This document shows, piece by piece, positions 17,693-24,864 of a stretch of DNA of 64,000 bases. Made by a program: the position numbers and the translations under genes. Every line of letters starts with the position of its first letter. Position 1 is the first letter of the stretch. A model generated the notes under the pieces. The model was not told where the DNA came from and did no database searches. It saw only the letters and a list, made by a program, of their open reading frames with translations. Source of the DNA: Phycisphaerae bacterium (GTDB lineage: Bacteria; Planctomycetota; Phycisphaerae; UBA1845; JAFGLZ01); assembly GCA_016927755.1 (NCBI GenBank), contig JAFGLZ010000111.1, forward strand, positions 1 to 64,000. The letters are read 5' to 3'.

Positions 17693-19099
17693 ATGATGGT
17701 AGAAGAGGTTCGTTGCAGATGGGGACGCCTTTGGTGGGCAGGGGTGCTGCCGGCCGTGGCGATTGCCCTGCTCGTGAAGGGGTGCACTCCCCCTGGCAAT
17801 AACGGAGGCAGCGACGCCAACACGCCGGGCGACAGCGGCCTGACGGGCAAGTACGCCGGGGCGGCGCGGTGTTTGCCGTGTCATACCAACATTCACGATT
17901 CGTGGATGAAGACGTTGCATGCGGGAGCGTTGGAGACGCTGGAGAGCATTGGTCAGGGGACTAACACGAATTGCATCGGTTGCCACGTCGTGGGATTCGG
18001 GGAGCCGGGCGGGTTCGTGGATCGGGCGACGACGAACAGTCTTGCGGGGGTGGGGTGTGAGAATTGCCACGGGCCGGCGCTGGATCACGTGACCAACGTA
18101 TCGGATAAGAACCTTCGTCCGTCGAAGCCGATCGCGGCGGAGGTTTGCGGGAAGTGCCACACGGGCTCTCACCACCCGAATTACGAACAATGGGCCGAGT
18201 CGAAGCATAAGGGGGTCGAGGCGCACGTTGCGGAGGGATTCGCGGCGGGCGAGGAGGGGCGTCTGGCGAGTTGTGGGGCGTGCCACTCCGGCGACTACCA
18301 CGTGGAGGCGATCATCAACGGGATCACGGTTGAAGATGATTTCCTTGCGGGGGTGGAACCGAACGACATGAACGGCGTGACGTGCGCCGTTTGCCATAAT
18401 CCGCACCAGCGGACCGGCAACGCGGTGGCCCCGGACACGGGTCGGGACTTCCAGTTGAGGTATCCGCAGGTAGCCAGTCCGGTTCAGTCGAACGACGTGG
18501 ACGAGGCGACTGATCCGAACCGGTTCAACCTCTGCGGTCAGTGCCACCACAGCCGCGGGCGGACGTGGGACTCCGACTCGCGGGGGCCGCACAACAGCGT
18601 CCAGTCGAACTTCTACGTGGGTGAGATGCCGATGCCCGCTGGGCAGGAGAACGACCCGATCGTTGCGAATCAGCGGTCGGTCCACGCGTTCGTCATCGAG
18701 CAGTGCTCCACCTGCCACATGTACCGCAAGGATTTCGAGGACGAGCAGGCGCCCGCCATCAGCGGTCACAGCATGGAGGTCGACTTTGATGGGTGCAGTG
18801 CGGTGGCCTGCCATCCGTCGCCCGCCGACGCCCAGTCCGCAACGGCCAACCTGCAGAAGCAGGTCGAGGATGGTCTGGCCGACATCGTCGCTCGGTTGGG
18901 CAATCCCAGCACGTGGGAGTACAGCTCGGAAGGTGGACCCAACGACGCGGGCCAGGCGGCTCTGTCCGACGAGATCAAGAAGATACGGTTCATGTATCAT
19001 TACCTCCTGTCTGACGGGAGTCTTGGCGTGCACAATCCGCTGTACGCGCTTCGGATTCTCAATCAGGCGGACAGCCTGCTCACGAGCATCGGCAGGTAG
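17693..19099 (+). CDS. nonahaem c-type cytochrome lipoprotein, cytochrome c554-like
   Basis: The product (~468 aa) carries a signal segment ending at a lipobox-like LLVKGC (Cys about 31). Nine haem attachment motifs are visible: eight CXXCH (CLPCH, CIGCH, CENCH, CGKCH, CGACH, CAVCH, CGQCH, CSTCH) and one CX4CH (CSAVACH). The opening KYAGAARCLPCH-x-x-x-H-x-x-W-x-x-x-x-H-A matches the cytochrome c554/c-prime pattern. It likely carries electrons at the outer face of the inner membrane or on the outer membrane. The substrate is unknown, and no Lys- or Tyr-type special active-site haem was recognised. CGGAGG (17682-17687) favours ATG 17693 or 17696. An intrinsic terminator follows, so it is transcribed separately from the next cytochrome. 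Confidence 0.88.
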   Translation: MMVEEVRCRWGRLWWAGVLPAVAIALLVKGCTPPGNNGGSDANTPGDSGLTGKYAGAARCLPCHTNIHDSWMKTLHAGALETLESIGQGTNTNCIGCHVVGFGEPGGFVDRATTNSLAGVGCENCHGPALDHVTNVSDKNLRPSKPIAAEVCGKCHTGSHHPNYEQWAESKHKGVEAHVAEGFAAGEEGRLASCGACHSGDYHVEAIINGITVEDDFLAGVEPNDMNGVTCAVCHNPHQRTGNAVAPDTGRDFQLRYPQVASPVQSNDVDEATDPNRFNLCGQCHHSRGRTWDSDSRGPHNSVQSNFYVGEMPMPAGQENDPIVANQRSVHAFVIEQCSTCHMYRKDFEDEQAPAISGHSMEVDFDGCSAVACHPSPADAQSATANLQKQVEDGLADIVARLGNPSTWEYSSEGGPNDAGQAALSDEIKKIRFMYHYLLSDGSLGVHNPLYALRILNQADSLLTSIGR

Positions 19100-19140
19100 C
19101 GGGTTGGATCGCCTCCGGTTGGGCATATAATGTCGTAGAC

Positions 19141-19173
19141 AAAGGGAGCGGGCTCGTGGCCCGCTCCCTTTTT
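19141..19173 (+). terminator. intrinsic terminator after the nonahaem cytochrome gene
   Basis: A perfect 13-bp stem AAAGGGAGCGGGC / GCCCGCTCCCTTT with loop TCGTG is followed by further Ts. It lies about 40 nt after the stop codon. Confidence 0.92.
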
Positions 19174-19297
19174 GTGTCTAGTGCGAAACGCCCACCCCAC
19201 CGGGTCGATGGTTCGGGCTGGACTTGGCGCCGACCGCGGAGTAGCGTTTCAGGCCGAGCGTTGCGTTCGCTACGGAAGGACGGAGGACAGGCGGTCC

Positions 19298-20560
19298 ATG
19301 ATGAGCGTAAGAACGGCGGGCTATCTGGCGGGTGTCGTCTCATTTGGATTGCTGTGCGGGTGTCAGCCGACGATGCCGTCGTTGCCGAACCCGATCGATC
19401 CCACGGATCCGACGAACGGGAACGCTCGCTATATCGGCTCGGCTGCTTGTCGGGCTTGCCATCCGGAGGTGGCGGCGCTGCACGACCTGCACGGTCACGC
19501 CAATGCGCTCAGTAGGATCCAGGGGGCCGAGCCCGTCTTTCCGGAGGCAGCCGCTCGTGCGGCCGTGCCCGATCCCCCCGTGGGCAAGGCGTGGACGGAC
19601 ATCTCGTACGTGATCGGCGGCTACACGCACAGCGCCCTGTTCGTGGACCAGGCGGGTTACGTCTTGACGAACGGGACGGAGGGCGTGGACACGCAGTGGA
19701 ATCTCGAGTTCCTGGACAACGGCACGGCCCCGGGCTTTGCGCCCTACAAGGTGGGCCAGACCACGCCGCTGCCCTATGACTACGATTGCTTCCGCTGCCA
19801 CACGACGGGGGCCAAGCGGCAAGACGCGAACCGTCCCGAGTTTCAGGACAACCGTCCCGGGATGGCGGGCACGTGGGAGGAGATGGGGGTTCAGTGCGAG
19901 GCGTGCCACGGCCCGGGGTCGAACCACGTGCCGAGCCCGGAGGCCGGGGGGATCTACATCAACACGCGGGCTTCCTGGTGCGGTCGGTGTCACATCTCGG
20001 GTGATGACCCGAACGTGATCGCGGTGGAGGACGGGTACGTGAGCGCCTTTTCTCAGTGGCCGCAGCTATTGGCGAGCGGGGGGCACGCGGATTTCGATTG
20101 CACGTACTGCCACAACACGCATGCCTCGGTGTTCTACGATGGGGCCAACTCGTTGCGGAACGAGTGCACCGATTGCCACACGGATCAGAGCATGGCGTTG
20201 CACGAGGGCAAGATCTTCGTTCAGGGCGACTACGTGGAGCGGATGAAGTGTCAGAGTTGTCACATGCCTCTGATCGCCAGGAGCGGGTCGGCGGCGTCCC
20301 GGGCGGTTGTGGGGGATGAGGCTCGTGTCGGGGACGTTCGCGGTCACATTATCCGGATCAATGTGGAGAATCAGGACTACACGACGATGTTCAGCGGCGA
20401 CGGCTCTCGCGTGCTGAAGGACGATCAGGGTCGGTCGGCGGTGACGATCGATTTCGTTTGCCTGCGCTGTCACAACGGGAACAGCAATGCGTTCCAGTTG
20501 ACGCTGCGTGGGGCGTCGTCCGTGGCGGGTGACATTCACGTTGATCCGAATGATCCATGA
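19298..20560 (+). CDS. octahaem c-type cytochrome lipoprotein, cytochrome c554-like
   Basis: The 420-aa product has a signal peptide ending in GLLCGC (Cys22) and a Pro-rich linker. Eight CXXCH motifs follow: CRACH, CFRCH, CEACH, CGRCH, CTYCH, CTDCH, CQSCH, CLRCH. The first haem context (YIGSAACRACHPEVAALHDLHGHANAL) is that of cytochrome c554-like proteins. Residues ~100-160 form a haem-free segment (ISYVIGGYTHSALFVDQAGYVLTNG) also seen in c554-type proteins from planctomycetes. CGGAGG lies 11 nt before ATG 19298 (ATG 19301 is an alternative). It lies between the terminator at 19141 and a hairpin after its own stop, and converges with the PAS-LuxR gene. A terminal reductase or periplasmic carrier is inferred. 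Confidence 0.88.
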   Translation: MMSVRTAGYLAGVVSFGLLCGCQPTMPSLPNPIDPTDPTNGNARYIGSAACRACHPEVAALHDLHGHANALSRIQGAEPVFPEAAARAAVPDPPVGKAWTDISYVIGGYTHSALFVDQAGYVLTNGTEGVDTQWNLEFLDNGTAPGFAPYKVGQTTPLPYDYDCFRCHTTGAKRQDANRPEFQDNRPGMAGTWEEMGVQCEACHGPGSNHVPSPEAGGIYINTRASWCGRCHISGDDPNVIAVEDGYVSAFSQWPQLLASGGHADFDCTYCHNTHASVFYDGANSLRNECTDCHTDQSMALHEGKIFVQGDYVERMKCQSCHMPLIARSGSAASRAVVGDEARVGDVRGHIIRINVENQDYTTMFSGDGSRVLKDDQGRSAVTIDFVCLRCHNGNSNAFQLTLRGASSVAGDIHVDPNDP

Positions 20561-20570
20561 TGAGAGGGGA

Positions 20571-20607
20571 GGCCGGCACGGGCAGGTGCTAGGTATCCGT
20601 ACCGGCC
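20571..20607 (+). terminator. hairpin after the octahaem cytochrome gene
   Basis: GGCCGG-C-ACGG pairs with CCGT-A-CCGGCC around a 15-nt loop, 10 nt after the stop. The lack of a T-tract lowers confidence in its acting as an intrinsic terminator. Confidence 0.35.
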
Positions 20608-20639
20608 ATTGGTCGTGCATAAGGAGGCTTGCGCGTACC

Positions 20640-20770
20640 CGGCTAGATGGGGCTTCTTTCCCCTTCGCTCCAGTCGTTTTGATGAGGGTGCCGTCGGGGA
20701 CTTTCATGCTGACGACGTCGTTCTGGGTCTGGCATGGGGGGTACCACTCGCACGTGGCGGGGAGTCCCAT
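20640..20770 (-). other. possible small coding remnant downstream of the PAS-LuxR gene
   Basis: From an ATG at 20770 (GGAAAG 6 nt upstream) the minus strand reads about 40 residues of plausible protein: MGLPATCEWYPPCQTQNDVV followed by a Lys/Gly-rich stretch with VPDGTLIKTTGAKGKE. It has GC-rich third positions and a C-x5-C pair. It begins 43 nt after the regulator's stop, as an operon partner would. No stop follows until far inside the antisense of the cytochrome gene, and coding character fades after residue ~42. It could be a small gene broken by a frameshift, or chance. Confidence 0.3.
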
Positions 20771-20812
20771 TCGTTCTTTCCGTGGGGCTCGCTCTTGCGG
20801 ACTTCGAGGGAT

Positions 20813-21463
20813 TTAGGGGGCCAAGTGCTTCAGGGCGTAGCTGACGGCCTCGGCTCTGGAGCTTAGCCCGAGCTTCCGGTAGGCATTCTTGAGGTGCGAG
20901 CGGACGGTCGATGCGGAGACATGGAGCTTTTCGGCGATCTCCAGGTTGCCCGTGCCTTGGCCGACGAGTCTGAGCACGCGTGTTTCCTGGACGGTCAGGC
21001 CCTCGATGGGCCCTTCGGATTCCGGGGGGGTACCGGCCAAGTCCAGCAGTCGGCTGGCGACGGCCTGTGATAGCTGGACCTGAACGGCCCTTTCCTTGGT
21101 GAGGTCGCAGAACATCATTGCCCGGCCGATCATTCCGCCGGCCTGGCTCATGCAACAGGTCAGGTTGACCTTGAGCTCGTACTTCTGAGGCCACTGGACG
21201 GAGATCTCTCCCATGACGGTTTCGTAGCGGCGCGCGGCATCGACCCAGAAGGAGGCAAGGCGCGGGTCTCTCAGGACCTTGTTGAGGGGTCGGCCCCGAG
21301 CCTCGCGTTTCTTCGTTCCCAGGACGATCTCGGCCACGCGATTGAGCCAGATGACCTTTCCGCCCTTGCCGGTGAGGACGAGCCCGACCATCAGGCCGTC
21401 GAGGGCCTGTCCGATGAGGCAGTCTTCGATGCAGTTGTCGTCTCCGCGGCAGGCGTCTGACAT
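20813..21463 (-). CDS. PAS-LuxR family transcriptional regulator with an N-terminal cysteine cluster
   Basis: The 216-aa cytoplasmic protein has a PAS domain (about residues 18-125: LDGLMVGLVLTGKGGKVIWLNRVAEIVLG) and a C-terminal LuxR/FixJ helix-turn-helix (about 152-212: LTVQETRVLRLVGQGTGNLEIAEKLHVSASTVRSHLKNAYRKLGL). There is no receiver domain, so PAS is the likely sensor. Cys5, Cys11 and Cys15 (C-x5-C-x3-C) before the PAS, plus a Cys-Cys pair near 102, could bind metal or sense redox state; this is speculative. GAGGTG lies 6 nt before the ATG at 21463. It is divergent from the porin-cytochrome operon across 225 bp with overlapping promoters, so it is the obvious candidate regulator. Confidence 0.9.
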   Translation of the reverse strand: MSDACRGDDNCIEDCLIGQALDGLMVGLVLTGKGGKVIWLNRVAEIVLGTKKREARGRPLNKVLRDPRLASFWVDAARRYETVMGEISVQWPQKYELKVNLTCCMSQAGGMIGRAMMFCDLTKERAVQVQLSQAVASRLLDLAGTPPESEGPIEGLTVQETRVLRLVGQGTGNLEIAEKLHVSASTVRSHLKNAYRKLGLSSRAEAVSYALKHLAP

Positions 21464-21547
21464 CGTGGCACCTCGCGACCCGCGGTGTGGTCGACATGCG
21501 CCGGACAGAAGACAGGCTGGGCTCGGGAAGCCTTGTTCACATGCAGC

Positions 21548-21576
21548 TTTACGCAGGTCGTTGCCACAAGTATATT
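21548..21576 (+). promoter_or_regulatory. candidate promoter of the porin-cytochrome operon
   Basis: TTTACG (21548-21553), a 17-nt spacer and TATATT (21571-21576) form a sigma-70-like promoter pointing to the beta-barrel gene. Its -10 overlaps the -10 of the opposite promoter for the regulator gene. Confidence 0.45.
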
Positions 21577-21597
21577 CGTTGTTTGGCGCGGCTTCAA
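21569..21597 (-). promoter_or_regulatory. candidate promoter of the PAS-LuxR gene
   Basis: On the minus strand TTGAAG (21597-21592), a 17-nt spacer and TATACT (21574-21569) form a sigma-70-like promoter reading toward the regulator. It overlaps the plus-strand promoter almost completely, so polymerase could occupy only one at a time. Confidence 0.45.
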
Positions 21598-21688
21598 CTT
21601 CACGTCGACTCCGAGATCCGGGTGAGGGGCGTTGACACCGCGATTGGATTCGCGCGCTTCCGCGTCATGAATCCCGCACGGATGGGGG

Positions 21689-23800
21689 ATGAAGTGTACG
21701 TATACCGAGGGCGTTACCGTAACTGGCCGGAAGACGTCATTCCGATCCACAAGCCAGGCCCGCCCGCTGCTCGCCGCGGCAGGGGTGCTGGTCGTGTGCC
21801 GGTGCGCCTTTGCGGAGTCGCCGCCACCGACGACGACAGCGCCTTCACGTCTGAAGCCCGGGGTTCTGCACATCGATCGAGCCGACGTCTATCTGGGGTT
21901 CGAGAGCGACTACGAGCGTCGGCGCGTGACGTATCGGGGGTCGGATCGGTTTCGATCACGATATGAGGAGCGTGACTTCGAGTTGCGCGAGCTGCTCGGC
22001 ATGCAGCTCATGGGTGACGTGGTCGATCCAGGCCTGCTGGACTGGCGGGCGGATCTCGAGTTTGGGCTGACGCAGGACCGATGGGAAGAGAAGATCGGCT
22101 CGTACCACGACGTCGACTGGGATACGGGCTTTCTCCAAAACTACGACGTGTCAGTCGACGCGTTCAAGGCCAAGCCGATTTCGGTGCACGGCTATGCCCG
22201 TCGCGGCGACGATCGGATCTCGCGGCGGTTTCTTCCTTCGTTGCGGGAGGAGAGGGACGAGGCGGGGGTTTCGGCGCTGGGCGTGTACGGTCCGGTGACC
22301 ACGGAGATCGGCTACAGTCACCTCGACGTGGACCGGACCAACAACCGCCTGGACGAAGACAACGAGAACTTGCAGACCAGCCGCTTCTATGCCGACACGA
22401 AGTGGGACATCTCCGACGGGCACGTTCTCAAGCTCAACTTCGACCACGAGCGACAGGAGAGCACCTACCAGGGCAGCGACTTCGACTTCGACACCAGCCG
22501 GAACGAGTTGAGGCTCGATCACGAGCTGGCTTTCGGCGACGGTAAGAAACACCGGCTCGACACTTACTTTCGTTACAACGAGGAGCACGGCGACCTGGCG
22601 AGGGACGAGTTGGAGCTGGTTCCGCGGCTCACGCTGCAGCACACGGACAAGCTCCGCACGGTTCATCGTTACGGCATGTATCGGTGGGAGCAGGACGCGC
22701 TGGAGGTGAACCAGCACAAGTTCGACTCGGACATCCTGTACCAGGCGACGAAACACCTGCGGCTCAGCCTCGAGGGCTATGGGCTGTTCGAGCGGACGGA
22801 CGACGATACGGACACGCACGAGTTCGGCGGCGGGTTGGACGTTTCGTACGATCGCCGCACGCCGTACGGTGAGTTCTCGGCGAACGCGGACTTCGAGTAC
22901 GACTACTCACGAACGCAGGGCAGCGACGGCCGGCGGTTCGTGCTCGACGAGGCGCACACGTTTCACGGCGTCCGCCCGATGTATCTGAGCAAGCGCGGCG
23001 TGCTGCCGCTGACCGTGCTGGCCCACGACGGGAAGCGGACGCGAGTCTACGCGCAAGGGTTGGACTACACGGTCACGATGATCGACGGTCGGGCGCGGCT
23101 CTACCGGATTCCGACGGGTCGGATCGACGAGGACGAGGTGGTCTATTTCGACTACAGCTACGAGTCGCCCGCGCGGCAGACGACGGACACGTACCGCACG
23201 GGCTTGTCGTTGGAGCACGCCTTCAACTTCGGGCTGACGCCGTATTACTATCTCGAGACCCGGTGTCAGGAGGTGGACGCTTCCACCGGCTACCGGTGGG
23301 GCGCCGACGACATGCACCGTCATCGGTTCGGGTTGCGTTTCCAGCGTGACGGGTGGCGGGTCGGCGGGGAATACGAGATCTTCGACGACACCGTGGAGCC
23401 GTACGACGCGTATCACTTGACGGGGGGTCTCGATCTGTTTCGCTCGGCGGCGCACAGCCTCGATCTCAACGGCGAGCTGAGCTACTACTTGTTCGACGGG
23501 GGCGTCGACGATCGCAACGTCTGGTGGCTCGACTTGGGTCTGGACGATCGGATGCGGATCAACGAGCATTTCTCGCTGATATCGAGCCTCGCGTATCGAT
23601 GGGAAGACGATTCGGTGGACGGCAAGACGCACGGCGTGGACGTCGAGTGCGGCTTGCGCTTCCAACGGGGGTCTCTGAAGGTGGATCTGACGGTCGAGTA
23701 CGATTTGCTGTCGATTTGCGACGATCGTGAAGACGGCTTGGGGCTTTACCTGAAGGTTCGTCGGGACATTCCGGGGCTTCTGTCGAAGTCGGCGCGGTGA
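21689..23800 (+). CDS. outer-membrane beta-barrel protein, candidate porin of an electron conduit
   Basis: The 703-aa product has a signal region (ARPLLAAAGVLVVCRCAFAES) followed by ~650 residues of alternating hydrophobic/polar strands rich in Tyr, Asp, Arg and Glu and joined by short Asp/Arg-rich turns (VYLGFESDYERRRVTYRG, LDWRADLEFGLTQDRW, LRLSLEGYGLFERTDDD, GLSLEHAFNFGLTPYYYLETR). This is the pattern of a large transmembrane barrel, with a length close to MtrB/PioB-type porins that sheath a multiheme cytochrome. It lacks CXXCH. The C-terminus does not end in the usual aromatic residue. A G-rich patch sits immediately before the ATG, so the start is uncertain. It leads an 11-gene run with cytochromes and NHL propellers; the role as conduit sheath is inferred from context and shape. 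Confidence 0.75.
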   Translation: MKCTYTEGVTVTGRKTSFRSTSQARPLLAAAGVLVVCRCAFAESPPPTTTAPSRLKPGVLHIDRADVYLGFESDYERRRVTYRGSDRFRSRYEERDFELRELLGMQLMGDVVDPGLLDWRADLEFGLTQDRWEEKIGSYHDVDWDTGFLQNYDVSVDAFKAKPISVHGYARRGDDRISRRFLPSLREERDEAGVSALGVYGPVTTEIGYSHLDVDRTNNRLDEDNENLQTSRFYADTKWDISDGHVLKLNFDHERQESTYQGSDFDFDTSRNELRLDHELAFGDGKKHRLDTYFRYNEEHGDLARDELELVPRLTLQHTDKLRTVHRYGMYRWEQDALEVNQHKFDSDILYQATKHLRLSLEGYGLFERTDDDTDTHEFGGGLDVSYDRRTPYGEFSANADFEYDYSRTQGSDGRRFVLDEAHTFHGVRPMYLSKRGVLPLTVLAHDGKRTRVYAQGLDYTVTMIDGRARLYRIPTGRIDEDEVVYFDYSYESPARQTTDTYRTGLSLEHAFNFGLTPYYYLETRCQEVDASTGYRWGADDMHRHRFGLRFQRDGWRVGGEYEIFDDTVEPYDAYHLTGGLDLFRSAAHSLDLNGELSYYLFDGGVDDRNVWWLDLGLDDRMRINEHFSLISSLAYRWEDDSVDGKTHGVDVECGLRFQRGSLKVDLTVEYDLLSICDDREDGLGLYLKVRRDIPGLLSKSAR

Positions 23801-23805
23801 GCTGA

Positions 23806-24864
23806 ATGCGGACGAGAGGGGTCATCTTGTTGTTGTTGGTATCGGGATGCTCGGAACCCGCGGTCGAGCTATTGACGCCGCCGGAGCCGCCGGTGGTCTG
23901 GCCGAAGCCGCCGGATCAAGCGCGGGTCCGCTATCTCGGCGAGCTCAAGAGCAGCGAGGATCTCCATCGCCGTAAGCGGTTCTCGGAGCGATGGAACGAC
24001 CTGGTGTACGGCCCGAAGGAACCGTCGCGGCTGGTCTCGCCGCACGCCGTGGCGGTGCATCCGGACGGTCAGCGCGTGGCGATCGCCGACACCAACGGCA
24101 AGTGCGTGCACGTGTTTAACCTGTCGGATCGATCTTACGTCCGGAAGGACGGCTGCGGTCAGCCGCCGGAGTCGTTCGAGTGTCCGGTCGCGGTCGCGTG
24201 GGCGGACGAGGCGCTCTGGGTGGCCGACTCGCAGCTTCACGCGGTGGGCGTGATCGAGGCATTCGGCGAGGGCCGGTTCATTGGGCGGGATCAACTGACG
24301 CGTCCGGCGGGGTTGGCTTTTTGTCGGACGAATCAGTTGTGCTACGTTTGCGACGCCGGCGCGCATGCGGTGTTGGCCTTCGATCGCTCGGGGAAGCTGA
24401 TCGCGCAGTTCGGCTCGCGAGGAACGGGGCCGGGGCAGTTCAACTTTCCCTCGCACATTGCGTGCGGTCCGGGCGCGTCCGGTGGCGCCATCGGCGGCGG
24501 GGGGTCGGGAGGGAGCGAGGAGGTTCTGGTTCTGGTCGACTCGCTGAACTTCCGCGTGCAGAGGCTCAGTCTGACGGGTTCGCCGTTGGGCGTGTTTGGC
24601 CGCAAGGGCGACGCGGCGGGTGATCTGGCGTTGCCGAAGGGGGCGGCGCTCGGCCCGGACGGGAACATTTGGGTGGTGGACGCACAGTTCGAGAACGTTC
24701 AGGCGTTCAGTCCGGAGGGCAAGCTTCTCATGTCGCTGGGGAGTGAGGGCCAGGGGGCGGGCCAGTTCTGGCTGCCGGGGGGAATCTGTATCGACGCGAA
24801 GCGCCGGTTGTGGGTCGCGGACACGTACAATCGTCGCGTGCAGGTGTTCGAGTTGTTGCCATGA
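23806..24864 (+). CDS. NHL-repeat beta-propeller lipoprotein
   Basis: The 352-aa product has a short signal peptide with lipobox LLVSGC (Cys15), a Pro-rich linker, and repeated NHL blades such as SPHAVAVHPDGQRVAIADTNGKCVHVFN, GPGQFNFPSHIACGPG, LPKGAALGPDGNIWVVDAQFENVQAF and FWLPGGICIDAKRRLWVADTYNRRVQVF. A Gly/Ser run interrupts one blade near residue 228. NHL propellers are usually protein-binding scaffolds. The gene starts 5 nt after the barrel gene and its stop overlaps the next cytochrome's ATG (ATGA), so coupled translation is likely. It may be a docking partner for the cytochromes or barrel; this is inferred from context. Confidence 0.88.
   Translation: MRTRGVILLLLVSGCSEPAVELLTPPEPPVVWPKPPDQARVRYLGELKSSEDLHRRKRFSERWNDLVYGPKEPSRLVSPHAVAVHPDGQRVAIADTNGKCVHVFNLSDRSYVRKDGCGQPPESFECPVAVAWADEALWVADSQLHAVGVIEAFGEGRFIGRDQLTRPAGLAFCRTNQLCYVCDAGAHAVLAFDRSGKLIAQFGSRGTGPGQFNFPSHIACGPGASGGAIGGGGSGGSEEVLVLVDSLNFRVQRLSLTGSPLGVFGRKGDAAGDLALPKGAALGPDGNIWVVDAQFENVQAFSPEGKLLMSLGSEGQGAGQFWLPGGICIDAKRRLWVADTYNRRVQVFELLP

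Noticed and set aside
17693-20560. Hydroxylamine oxidoreductase or nitrite reductase identity for the upstream multiheme proteins
   Set aside because: Haem count is compatible for one, but no lysine-ligated active-site motif or HAO-type tyrosine region was recognised.
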